Below are positions 1 to 5,326 of a DNA stretch of 5,382 bases, piece by piece. Both the position numbers and the translations under genes were made by a program. The stretch is from Fidelibacterota bacterium UBA2980. Lineage in GTDB: Bacteria; Fidelibacterota; Marinisomatia; Marinisomatales; Marinisomataceae. How positions within the stretch are numbered: position 1 is the first letter of the stretch; every line of letters begins with the position of its first letter. The notes beneath the pieces were generated by a model. It did no database searches, was not told the DNA's origin, and saw only the letters and a list, made by a program, of their open reading frames with translations. The stretch is taken from positions 1 through 5,382 of the forward strand of contig DEAO01000009.1 of the NCBI GenBank assembly GCA_002348725.1, written 5' to 3'.

Positions 1-396
1 CTTGGATTCCAAATAAATGATACAGGTGCGGCATCATGGCTAATTGATAAGTTTAATATGATGATATCTAATCTTCCGGAAGACTCATCATTTAGTTGGT
101 CATTTATGGCAATTATTACTGGTTTAACAGCAAATTTTTTTACCAGCTCAGCTACAACATCTTTGTTAGGGCCAATGGCAATCGAATTACAACCTAATAA
201 TGTTGTATTTGGAATGTCAGCTGCAATAGCATCAGGTTTCTCATTCCTAACAGTTATATCATCACCAACAGCAATGATTTTATATTCAACTGGTCTCATA
301 AGTGTAAAATTATTTTTTAGGATTGGATTATTGATGTTTGCTAGTTCGATTGTTATTTTATATTTAATGTCAAGATTCTATTGGGTAATGCTATGA
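1..396 (+). CDS. SLC13/DASS-family anion transporter, C-terminal part (5' end outside window)
   Basis: This is the last 131 codons of an integral membrane permease; the frame is open from base 1 and stops with TGA at 394-396. Three blocks match the C-terminal half of the divalent anion:Na+ symporter family. The stretch NDTGAASWL (residues 6-14) corresponds to the family's 'xTGLAxWL' region. A polar re-entrant segment TSSATTSLLGPM (48-59) lies where the second Ser-Asn-Thr signature normally lies. The stretch SSPTAMILYSTG (88-99) corresponds to the 'GTPPNAIVYGTG' region, followed by a last hydrophobic helix (about 105-125). Family members carry dicarboxylates, citrate or sulfate with Na+ across the inner membrane; the substrate here cannot be told. 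The usual Asn of the SNT motif is Ser49 here, which is odd. The USP gene starts inside its last codons, so the two are translationally linked. Family call fairly sure, substrate unknown. Confidence 0.75.
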   Translation, partial: LGFQINDTGAASWLIDKFNMMISNLPEDSSFSWSFMAIITGLTANFFTSSATTSLLGPMAIELQPNNVVFGMSAAIASGFSFLTVISSPTAMILYSTGLISVKLFFRIGLLMFASSIVILYLMSRFYWVML

Positions 397-1271
397 ACAT
401 TTTAATTGCAATTGGGGGAAGAGATTATTCAAAACCAACATTAGATCTTGGAATGAAAGTTGCTAATTCATTAGAAGCAAGCACGACCATTGCTTATGTT
501 GGTAAAAAAGTTAGTCAATTTTCAGAAAAAGATGTCAGCGTTGCACATCAAAACCTTGATGAAAGACAATTATATCGCCCAGGAGTAAGAACATTGGAAT
601 GGGCATATGATTTCTTAAAATCAAAAAATTATATTCAAGAAGAAACGAATGATTTCAATGACCATTTATTAGTTGATGAAGAAAATTCTAGAATGCGTGT
701 ATTACTTAAAGGGAAACATTCAAATAAAATTAATCTTATTCTGCGAACAGGAGAAATCATTGATCAATTAAGGTCAGAGGTGCAAACTAACAATCATGAT
801 ATTACAGTTATTGGTGGTGGATCTAATAAAGGTATGCATCATGATTTAGTGCAGTTTATTGATAGCTCTGTATTGGTTGTAAAAAATTATTCATTCAAAA
901 AGAAATATAAAATACTTCTACCTGTTAATAATTCTATTGGATCAAATAATGCAATTGAAATTGCTGAAAAATTTGCAAAAGCAAATAAACTAGAAGTAGA
1001 AATTGTTACAGTTTTAGAAAATAAATCTTCTGATGACAATCTTAAAAAAATATTAGATAGAACTGCTAAAAGATTTTCTAAATCTCGTATTAGAAATACA
1101 ACAAAAATTCTAGAAGGACCAGTAGTAAAAACGATTACTCAATCTGCATCCGATGATAGTATAGTAATGATTGGAGTTTCTCCTAAAAATCCAATAATGA
1201 AATATTTCTTTGGCAGTAAACCAATTAGTATTGCCCAAAAATGTGAATGTCCTGTTTTAATTGCTAAGTAA
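393..1271 (+). CDS. Tandem universal stress protein (two USP domains)
   Basis: This 292-residue cytosolic protein consists of two alpha/beta USP domains. Domain 1 (about 1-165) opens with MNILIAIGG and ends with VIGGGSNKG (139-147) and SSVLVVKN (158-165). It carries a longer, charged, poorly conserved insertion at about 45-110. Domain 2 (about 171-292) opens with YKILLPVNN and ends with a motif matching the UspA G-2x-G-9x-G(S/T) nucleotide loop (261-275), then CPVLIAK at the C-terminus. The second Gly of that loop is Pro264 and domain 1 lacks the closing Gly-Ser, so ATP binding is doubtful. I chose ATG 393 because it forms an ATGA overlap with the transporter stop and starts exactly at the USP first strand; a TTG at 381 would add four residues. 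Pairing with the transporter suggests a regulatory or stress-response role linked to transport (inference). The 3' end overlaps convergent tpx by 8 bases. Confidence 0.85.
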   Translation: MNILIAIGGRDYSKPTLDLGMKVANSLEASTTIAYVGKKVSQFSEKDVSVAHQNLDERQLYRPGVRTLEWAYDFLKSKNYIQEETNDFNDHLLVDEENSRMRVLLKGKHSNKINLILRTGEIIDQLRSEVQTNNHDITVIGGGSNKGMHHDLVQFIDSSVLVVKNYSFKKKYKILLPVNNSIGSNNAIEIAEKFAKANKLEVEIVTVLENKSSDDNLKKILDRTAKRFSKSRIRNTTKILEGPVVKTITQSASDDSIVMIGVSPKNPIMKYFFGSKPISIAQKCECPVLIAK

Positions 1272-1764
1272 GCGCATTCAAAACATCATCATAATCTGGC
1301 TCATGACCTGTCTGTTCTACTAATTGAGTATAGCTTACTGTTCCATCAGCATCAATAATCAGTACACATCTTGCTAGCAATCCTTGAAATTTTCCATTCA
1401 TATGCAAGATACCATAATCATTAGCAAACGATTCATTTCTCATGTCAGAAAGAAAAGTAACATTGCTTAAATCATTTGCTAAGCAAAATTGTTTTTGATT
1501 AAATGCTAAATCTCTAGATATACAAAGAACCGTAGTATTGTCCATTGCACTCGCTAGTTCATTAAACTTCTGCGCTGATGCTGAACAGACTGGAGTATTT
1601 AAACTTGGAAAAATGTTCAATACTAATCTTTCACCTTGAAAATCTTTCAAAGTCATATTTGCTAAATCATTATCTGCAAGCAAAAAGTCAGGTGCTTTAG
1701 ATCCAACTGCAGGCAATTTCCCAGAAAGGTCAACAATTTGTTCACCTAATTTGATTTGTGTCAT
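1264..1764 (-). CDS. tpx: Thiol peroxidase, Tpx-type atypical 2-Cys peroxiredoxin
   Basis: This 166-residue enzyme reduces H2O2 and alkyl hydroperoxides using a peroxidatic and a resolving cysteine, normally recycled by thioredoxin. The length and whole-chain pattern match E. coli Tpx (168 aa). The peroxidatic cysteine is Cys60 in NIFPSLNTPVC, with Thr57 three residues before it; the resolving cysteine is Cys94 in NQKQFC. A third cysteine, Cys81 (LCIS), and the catalytic Arg132 (GLLARC) are at the expected places. The residue usually Asp in the 'S-[LI]-D-T' motif is Asn56. ATG 1762-1764 gives the family's normal N-terminus and has AAGAG about 7 bases upstream on its strand. It is divergent from sodB across 81 bases, and its TAG stop overlaps the convergent USP gene. 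Together with SodB it forms an oxidative-stress pair; the protein is probably cytoplasmic, as no signal peptide is visible. Confidence 0.95.
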   Translation of the reverse strand: MTQIKLGEQIVDLSGKLPAVGSKAPDFLLADNDLANMTLKDFQGERLVLNIFPSLNTPVCSASAQKFNELASAMDNTTVLCISRDLAFNQKQFCLANDLSNVTFLSDMRNESFANDYGILHMNGKFQGLLARCVLIIDADGTVSYTQLVEQTGHEPDYDDVLNALT

Positions 1765-1845
1765 AATTTTCTCTTATGTTAATTTTAAAATATTTAAATT
1801 CGACTGAAATTTAAAACACTTAAAACTATTTATAGGAGTTTTTTT
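1765..1845. promoter_or_regulatory. Divergent tpx-sodB control region with an AT-rich dyad
   Basis: This 81-base non-coding gap must hold both divergent promoters. It contains an 8-bp inverted repeat, TTTAAATT (1793-1800) and AATTTAAA (1808-1815), with a 7-base spacer, roughly midway between the two start codons. A redox or metal regulator (OxyR, PerR or Fur type) controlling both genes would bind in such a place, but the repeat matches no box I know. The region is so AT-rich that a dyad of this size can arise by chance. No convincing -35/-10 pair could be chosen for either gene. The sodB ribosome site TAGGAG is at 1833-1838, 7 bases before its ATG. Confidence 0.4.
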
Positions 1846-2448
1846 ATGAGCGATTCACAAAAATTTACATTACCAGCATTACCGTATGGTGCATCAGATT
1901 TATCTCCAACTATCTCATCTGACACAGTTGATTTACATCATGGTAAACATCATCAAGCATATTTCAATATGCTAAACAATTTTGCTGATGGCACAAAGTT
2001 TATGGATATGGAATTAGACGAAGTTGTTGTTGAAAGTTATAAAGAAGGAAATGTGAAAGTGTTTAATAATGCAGGGCAAGCATGGAATCATATCCTTTAT
2101 TGGGAACAAATGGCTCCAGGCGGAAGCAATACACCTCAAGGTAAATTATTAGAAAAAATTAATGATTCATTTGGCGACTTTGAAACATTCAAAACTGATT
2201 TTACACAACAAGCTGTCGGAGTATTTGGTAGTGGATGGGCTTGGCTTATAGAAAAAGATGGAAAATTAGAAATGCGCGGTCTACCAAACGCTGAAAATCC
2301 TTTAGCGCATGGAGAACACACATTAATGGGAATTGATGTTTGGGAACATGCTTACTACTTAGATTATAAAAATGTAAGACCTGACTATGTTAAGGCAGTA
2401 TTAGATAATCTAATCAATTGGGATTATGTTTCAGATCGATTGCAATAA
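1846..2448 (+). CDS. sodB: Superoxide dismutase, iron type
   Basis: This 200-residue enzyme converts superoxide to O2 and H2O2. All four metal ligands of the Fe/Mn family are present: His31 (DLHHGKHH), His82 (WNHILYW), Asp164 and His168 (DVWEHAYY). The gateway residues His35 and Tyr39 are also in place. Gln78 in NNAGQAWNH is the active-site glutamine as placed in iron enzymes; manganese enzymes usually have Gly here and a Gln at the position that is Ala149 in this protein (LPNAENPL). The call is therefore Fe-type, although cambialistic use cannot be excluded. There is no signal peptide, so it is cytoplasmic. ATG 1846 follows a clear TAGGAG ribosome site at 7 bases. It is divergent from tpx and followed within 25 bases by a strong terminator, so it is probably a single-gene transcript. 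The N-terminus has about six residues more than E. coli SodB. Confidence 0.96.
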   Translation: MSDSQKFTLPALPYGASDLSPTISSDTVDLHHGKHHQAYFNMLNNFADGTKFMDMELDEVVVESYKEGNVKVFNNAGQAWNHILYWEQMAPGGSNTPQGKLLEKINDSFGDFETFKTDFTQQAVGVFGSGWAWLIEKDGKLEMRGLPNAENPLAHGEHTLMGIDVWEHAYYLDYKNVRPDYVKAVLDNLINWDYVSDRLQ

Positions 2449-2468
2449 ATCAAGTTTAATGTAATAAC

Positions 2469-2499
2469 AAAAAAGGCGAATAAATTATTCGCCTTTTTT
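2469..2499. terminator. Bidirectional intrinsic terminator between sodB and the lipoprotein gene
   Basis: A perfect inverted repeat GGCGAATAA / TTATTCGCC (2475-2483 and 2485-2493, one base between) folds into a stem of at least 7 bp with a 5-base loop. It is flanked by A6 (2469-2474) and T6 (2494-2499), so it gives a stem plus U-run on both strands. It sits 20 bases after the sodB stop and about 80 bases after the stop of the minus-strand lipoprotein gene, and can serve both convergent genes. Confidence 0.93.
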
Positions 2500-2578
2500 C
2501 GTTTAGGATACTTTTGATTTGACTATAAAAAACAAACTAAGGGTAAGTTTCAATAGTGATTAATCCCCCCTAAACTGC

Positions 2579-3037
2579 TTAATTAATTGTAGCACTTAAC
2601 ACCATATCTAACTCAGCATTATCTGGAGATAGTGTTATTGGTGTTGCATCCGTCCAAAATGCTTGAGGACTTCCACTATGTGTTGCCCAAACATGCTGGT
2701 TTGTCTGTGGATTCGGATCATTAGGATCTCTCCAAGACATAGATAACAATGCATAAGTATCAAAATCTAAGCCTTCAAATGTCAATGAAATTGAACCGCT
2801 TGAAACTTGAGAAGATGTTAATGTCACTGACTTATATGGAGCACCAGATGGTGGCCATGTTTTATCTAGAGAACAAAAAACAGTTCCATCAGCTGGCCAA
2901 TCACCTGCATTTGATACATTAATTGTAATGTTAATTGTTCCAAACTGTGGCACACTTTCATTATCATCATCACAAGATGTAAAAAGTGCCATGGAACATA
3001 ACGCTAGAAATAAGATATATTTTTTGAGGTTGTTCAT
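2579..3037 (-). CDS. Small predicted outer-membrane or surface lipoprotein, function unknown
   Basis: This 152-residue protein has a lipoprotein signal peptide: MNNLKKY, a hydrophobic core (8-19), then FTSC with the lipidated Cys22. The residues after it, DDDNE, form an acidic patch like the surface-export signal seen in Bacteroidota lipoproteins, so surface exposure is plausible (inference). The mature part looks all-beta and rich in Trp (47, 61, 102, 117, 128), with a WPADG and a TWPPSGAP motif and a 'GLDFDTYALLSMSWRDPND' segment. The last resembles the 'LPxGTYxLxVxxD' edge of prealbumin-like or DUF2141-like beta sandwiches, a weak likeness only. I do not recognise the family. ATG 3037 was chosen over an in-frame ATG at 3067: AGGGG lies 5 bases upstream, it gives a normal signal peptide, and the longer form would start right against the predicted -10. 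It lies 89 bases downstream of the TonB receptor gene on the same strand, with its own likely promoter. Confidence 0.8.
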   Translation of the reverse strand: MNNLKKYILFLALCSMALFTSCDDDNESVPQFGTINITINVSNAGDWPADGTVFCSLDKTWPPSGAPYKSVTLTSSQVSSGSISLTFEGLDFDTYALLSMSWRDPNDPNPQTNQHVWATHSGSPQAFWTDATPITLSPDNAELDMVLSATIN

Positions 3038-3042
3038 ATTTT

Positions 3043-3047
3043 CCCCT
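3043..3047 (-). promoter_or_regulatory. Ribosome binding site AGGGG that sets the lipoprotein start
   Basis: On the minus strand AGGGG lies 5 bases before ATG 3037, inside a purine-rich leader. The alternative ATG at 3067 has no such site in front of it. Confidence 0.6.
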
Positions 3048-3069
3048 TTTCCTTTCATTTTCGTCAAGA

Positions 3070-3098
3070 ATAATAATAATGAAAAAAATTTAAGTCAA
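3070..3098 (-). promoter_or_regulatory. Sigma70-like promoter of the lipoprotein gene
   Basis: On the minus strand a -35 TTGACT (3093-3098) is followed after exactly 17 bases by a -10 TATTAT (3070-3075). Transcription would begin near 3063, about 26 bases before the start codon, leaving room for the AGGGG ribosome site. The spacer holds an A7/T7 run (3082-3088), and the -10 lies in a fourfold AAT repeat (3069-3080), so slippage could change spacing. The AT-rich setting makes chance matches likely, but both boxes and the spacing are near consensus. Confidence 0.5.
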
Positions 3099-3104
3099 TC
3101 CTTT

Positions 3105-3121
3105 TTGAGATTAAATCTCAA
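3105..3121. repeat. Perfect 8-bp inverted repeat after the TonB receptor gene
   Basis: TTGAGATT (3105-3112) and AATCTCAA (3114-3121) flank one base, starting 5 bases after the receptor stop codon on its strand. No T-run follows on the minus strand (the next bases read AAAAGG), so it is not a standard terminator. It lies 6 bases upstream of the -35 of the lipoprotein promoter, where an operator or a weak transcript-end hairpin could be. Function uncertain. Confidence 0.4.
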
Positions 3122-3126
3122 TAAGA

Positions 3127-5280
3127 TTAGAAATTTCTCTGGAAACTAAAACTTATTACTCTTCCAGGCATTGGATAATCTTGAATTAGTTCATATTCCA
3201 CATCAAATACATTAGAGATTTTCAAAGAAAAATCGACATCATTGAATTGATACGATCCAGTATAATGCACCAATAAAAGACTATCCAACTTTTCTAAAGG
3301 AAATCTTATTTCACTATTAATGAATTGATAATCATCGCTTAAAAAGTCTTGGTAGTCTTGTTCGGATTGAAAATTCAATGATAATGTATGATTCATCTTA
3401 TTTTTCTGATACATAATTTTTGATGCTATCTTATGTTTTGGCCTGTAAAGAATAGGGTCAATATCATTAATATCATCTACTTCTAAATATGTATATCCAA
3501 TATTAAATTTCCAATAAGATGACAAATCGAAAGATAAATTAGTTTCTAATCCAATTGAATTAACATCCGTTCTGTTTTTAGAAGTAACAGGTAATGCATA
3601 AATAAAATCAATCATATCGTTATACAAATAATAAAAAGTATTTACTGAAAAATTGATATCTGACAAGTTTGTATAATTATAACCAATATCAATTGCATAC
3701 AATTCTTCTGGATTTAAGTTTGGATTTCCTTGATGATTTAATCCGTAATCAGTCGCATATTTTAAAAATAATTCAGAAAAAGAAGGAGCTCTAAATCCTT
3801 TGCTTAATCCAAAATTCCATCTTGTAAAATTATTGGTATTATATGTCAAATTAATTTTTGGAGAAAAAGCATTAAAATTAATATAATTGTATCCTCCTCC
3901 CGGATTAATTGATCGATGATCATATCTCACGCCTGCAGAGAATAATAATTTTTCATTTATTTCGAATTGCGTTCTAGCAAAGGTACCATTAGTTAATTGC
4001 CATGGTTCATCATAGATATTATTAAAGATAGTAATATCAGATTGATCAAATATGATATCATTGCCCATAATCAAATATATTTTATCATTAAATAGCCATT
4101 GATATTCAAATCTTACGTTTGCACTAAGGTCATTATAATATGTGTCGCCTTGTTCCTCGCTCTCAGGCACATCATCTCTATCTCTATAATATGTATAGAA
4201 GTGATTAATGCTAAAAGAAAAATCAAAATTTTGATTATCTTGAAAATCAAATCTTTTAAAAAACTGAAAATAAATAGAATCACGGTCTGACAATCTATAT
4301 GAGATCAGACTTGGTCTTTCAGGTTTGTCAAAACCAGGCTGTCCATTGAATGATTTATTTATCATTATAGATGTAGTAAAATTCGACTCAGAAGAATGAG
4401 CTTTAAAATAAAGATTATTTTGTCTGTATTGTGAATTAAACCTATGCCCATCCCCTTCTTTGTATTGAAATAATGTTATATAAGATAATCCATCTTTATT
4501 ATTTTTATTTAACCCTAGATTTATATTGCGTGCATTAAAACTTCCAAGATTTACTTTAATTTTTGAGAATTCTTCTTGAGATTTTTTTGTAACAAGATTA
4601 ATTACTCCTCCCATTGAATTTTGACCATATAAAGATGAAACAGGACCTTTTGCAATCTCAATTTTTTCAATAAACTCTAATGGCATTGCATTCCAATCTA
4701 CAGAGCCTGAGTTTGGGATACTGACTTGGAAACCATCCAGTAAAACTAATACCCTATTATTATATCCTCCTGGTTTATAGTCAGAAGAACCTCTTATTGA
4801 TAAATTAACATTACGACCTGTATTGTGCTCCATTTGTACATCAACGCCAACAATCTCTCGAAAAAGTTCAGAAATAGTTTCTGAATTACTATTTTTAAGA
4901 TCTGAACTGCTAATATTTTCTGTGAAATCAGGAATATGTTTAGAAGGGAATCGCCCTACTACATCAAGACCATCCAATAAAACTGATCCTTCTTTTAGCT
5001 TAATTGATAAATTTTCGACTGCATCTTCCAGGTACAATGGAATCAATTCTTTATGAAAACCAATTACAGATACAGAGACAATATATTCTCCAGATTTTAG
5101 ATTCTTAAATGCAAAATATCCGTTCTGATTTGTTGCTGTACCAAATTCAATGTTCTGTCCTGTTAATACTATATTAGCATCAATAATTGGGTTAGAGTTA
5201 TTATCATAAACAGTTCCCTGGATACTCAAATCTTGAGCTATAAGAATACCAATAAACAGAACTGATATAAAGAATTTCAT
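3127..5280 (-). CDS. TonB-dependent outer-membrane receptor with N-terminal carboxypeptidase-regulatory-like domain
   Basis: This 717-residue receptor is predicted to import a scarce solute through the outer membrane using TonB energy. A short signal peptide (1-15, MKFFISVLF...LIA) is followed by Gln16, the Ala|Gln cleavage style common in Bacteroidota. Next come a carboxypeptidase-regulatory-like beta domain (about 18-98; VYDNNSNPIIDANIVL, NGYFAFKNLKSGEY), a TonB-box-like patch near 103-108, and a plug domain (about 118-232; NLSIRGSS, VLVLLDGFQV, IEIAKGPVSSLYGQNSMGG, VINLVTKK). A beta barrel (about 238-717) ends in FSFQRNF with the terminal Phe typical of barrel proteins. Without the extra domain it is BtuB-sized, much smaller than SusC-type glycan receptors, which fits a vitamin or metal ligand. 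Divergence from a putative thiamine pyrophosphokinase suggests thiamine or a precursor (inference). ATG 5280 is the only usable start before an upstream in-frame TGA; it has no Shine-Dalgarno site. Confidence 0.92.
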   Translation of the reverse strand: MKFFISVLFIGILIAQDLSIQGTVYDNNSNPIIDANIVLTGQNIEFGTATNQNGYFAFKNLKSGEYIVSVSVIGFHKELIPLYLEDAVENLSIKLKEGSVLLDGLDVVGRFPSKHIPDFTENISSSDLKNSNSETISELFREIVGVDVQMEHNTGRNVNLSIRGSSDYKPGGYNNRVLVLLDGFQVSIPNSGSVDWNAMPLEFIEKIEIAKGPVSSLYGQNSMGGVINLVTKKSQEEFSKIKVNLGSFNARNINLGLNKNNKDGLSYITLFQYKEGDGHRFNSQYRQNNLYFKAHSSESNFTTSIMINKSFNGQPGFDKPERPSLISYRLSDRDSIYFQFFKRFDFQDNQNFDFSFSINHFYTYYRDRDDVPESEEQGDTYYNDLSANVRFEYQWLFNDKIYLIMGNDIIFDQSDITIFNNIYDEPWQLTNGTFARTQFEINEKLLFSAGVRYDHRSINPGGGYNYINFNAFSPKINLTYNTNNFTRWNFGLSKGFRAPSFSELFLKYATDYGLNHQGNPNLNPEELYAIDIGYNYTNLSDINFSVNTFYYLYNDMIDFIYALPVTSKNRTDVNSIGLETNLSFDLSSYWKFNIGYTYLEVDDINDIDPILYRPKHKIASKIMYQKNKMNHTLSLNFQSEQDYQDFLSDDYQFINSEIRFPLEKLDSLLLVHYTGSYQFNDVDFSLKISNVFDVEYELIQDYPMPGRVISFSFQRNF

Positions 5281-5294
5281 AAATATGAAAGGAG

Positions 5295-5323
5295 AATATA
5301 TATAAATTTGATTTATGAATCAA
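5295..5323 (-). promoter_or_regulatory. Candidate promoter of the TonB receptor gene
   Basis: On the minus strand TTGATT (5318-5323) and TATATT (5295-5300) are separated by 17 bases. A start near 5288 would leave only about 8 bases before ATG 5280, so the mRNA would be nearly leaderless. This fits the absence of a Shine-Dalgarno site on this strand. The -35 overlaps the first codons of the divergent gene. AT-rich sequence makes this tentative. Confidence 0.4.
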
Positions 5324-5326
5324 ATT
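5305..5326. repeat. Perfect 9-bp inverted repeat spanning the start of the divergent kinase gene
   Basis: The arms AATTTGATT (5305-5313) and AATCAAATT (5318-5326) are separated by TATG. The spacer holds the ATG (5315-5317) of the + strand gene, and the right arm contains the -35 candidate of the TonB receptor. It can be read as a DNA operator able to shut both genes, or, in the + transcript, as a hairpin showing the AUG in its loop. A shorter nested dyad (ATAAAT 5302-5307, ATTTAT 5311-5316) overlaps it. Confidence 0.5.

Noticed and set aside
381..392. TTG start for the USP gene, four codons before ATG 393
   Set aside because: ATG 393 starts right at the first USP strand and forms a clean ATGA overlap with the transporter stop; the TTG has no better ribosome site.
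1748..1760. Near copy of the kinase-junction half-site (AATTTGATTTGTG versus AATTTGATTTATG at 5305)
   Set aside because: It lies in the first tpx codons without the matching second arm, and such AT-rich words recur by chance.
2136..2321. Minus-strand open frame inside sodB
   Set aside because: It is fully inside a well-conserved gene and its translation resembles no protein; it is a shadow frame.
2530..2578. Second terminator just after the lipoprotein gene (GGG/CCC pairing with a T-rich tail on the minus strand)
   Set aside because: Arms pair for only about four bases with a loop of more than 20 bases; the strong stem at 2469-2499 is sufficient.
3038..3067. Longer N-terminus (MTKMKGKGEN...) for the lipoprotein
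   Set aside because: The extra ten residues would precede a normal signal peptide, the start would lie against the predicted -10, and AGGGG is placed for ATG 3037.
3105..3121. Intrinsic terminator of the TonB receptor gene
   Set aside because: The stem is AT-rich and followed on the minus strand by A and G bases, not a U-run; kept only as an inverted repeat.
2928..3149. Plus-strand open frame across the lipoprotein start and intergenic gap
   Set aside because: It overlaps a signal peptide, promoter and dyad on the other strand and its translation is low-complexity with no ribosome site seen.
4099..5056. Plus-strand open frames at 4099-4290 and 4823-5056
   Set aside because: Both are antisense to barrel and plug coding sequence of the TonB receptor and give unprotein-like translations.
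5281..5314. THI-box (TPP) riboswitch for the receptor or the kinase
   Set aside because: Only 34 bases separate the start codons, far too short for the aptamer, and I saw no THI-box core in either leader, including inside the 5' ends of the genes.
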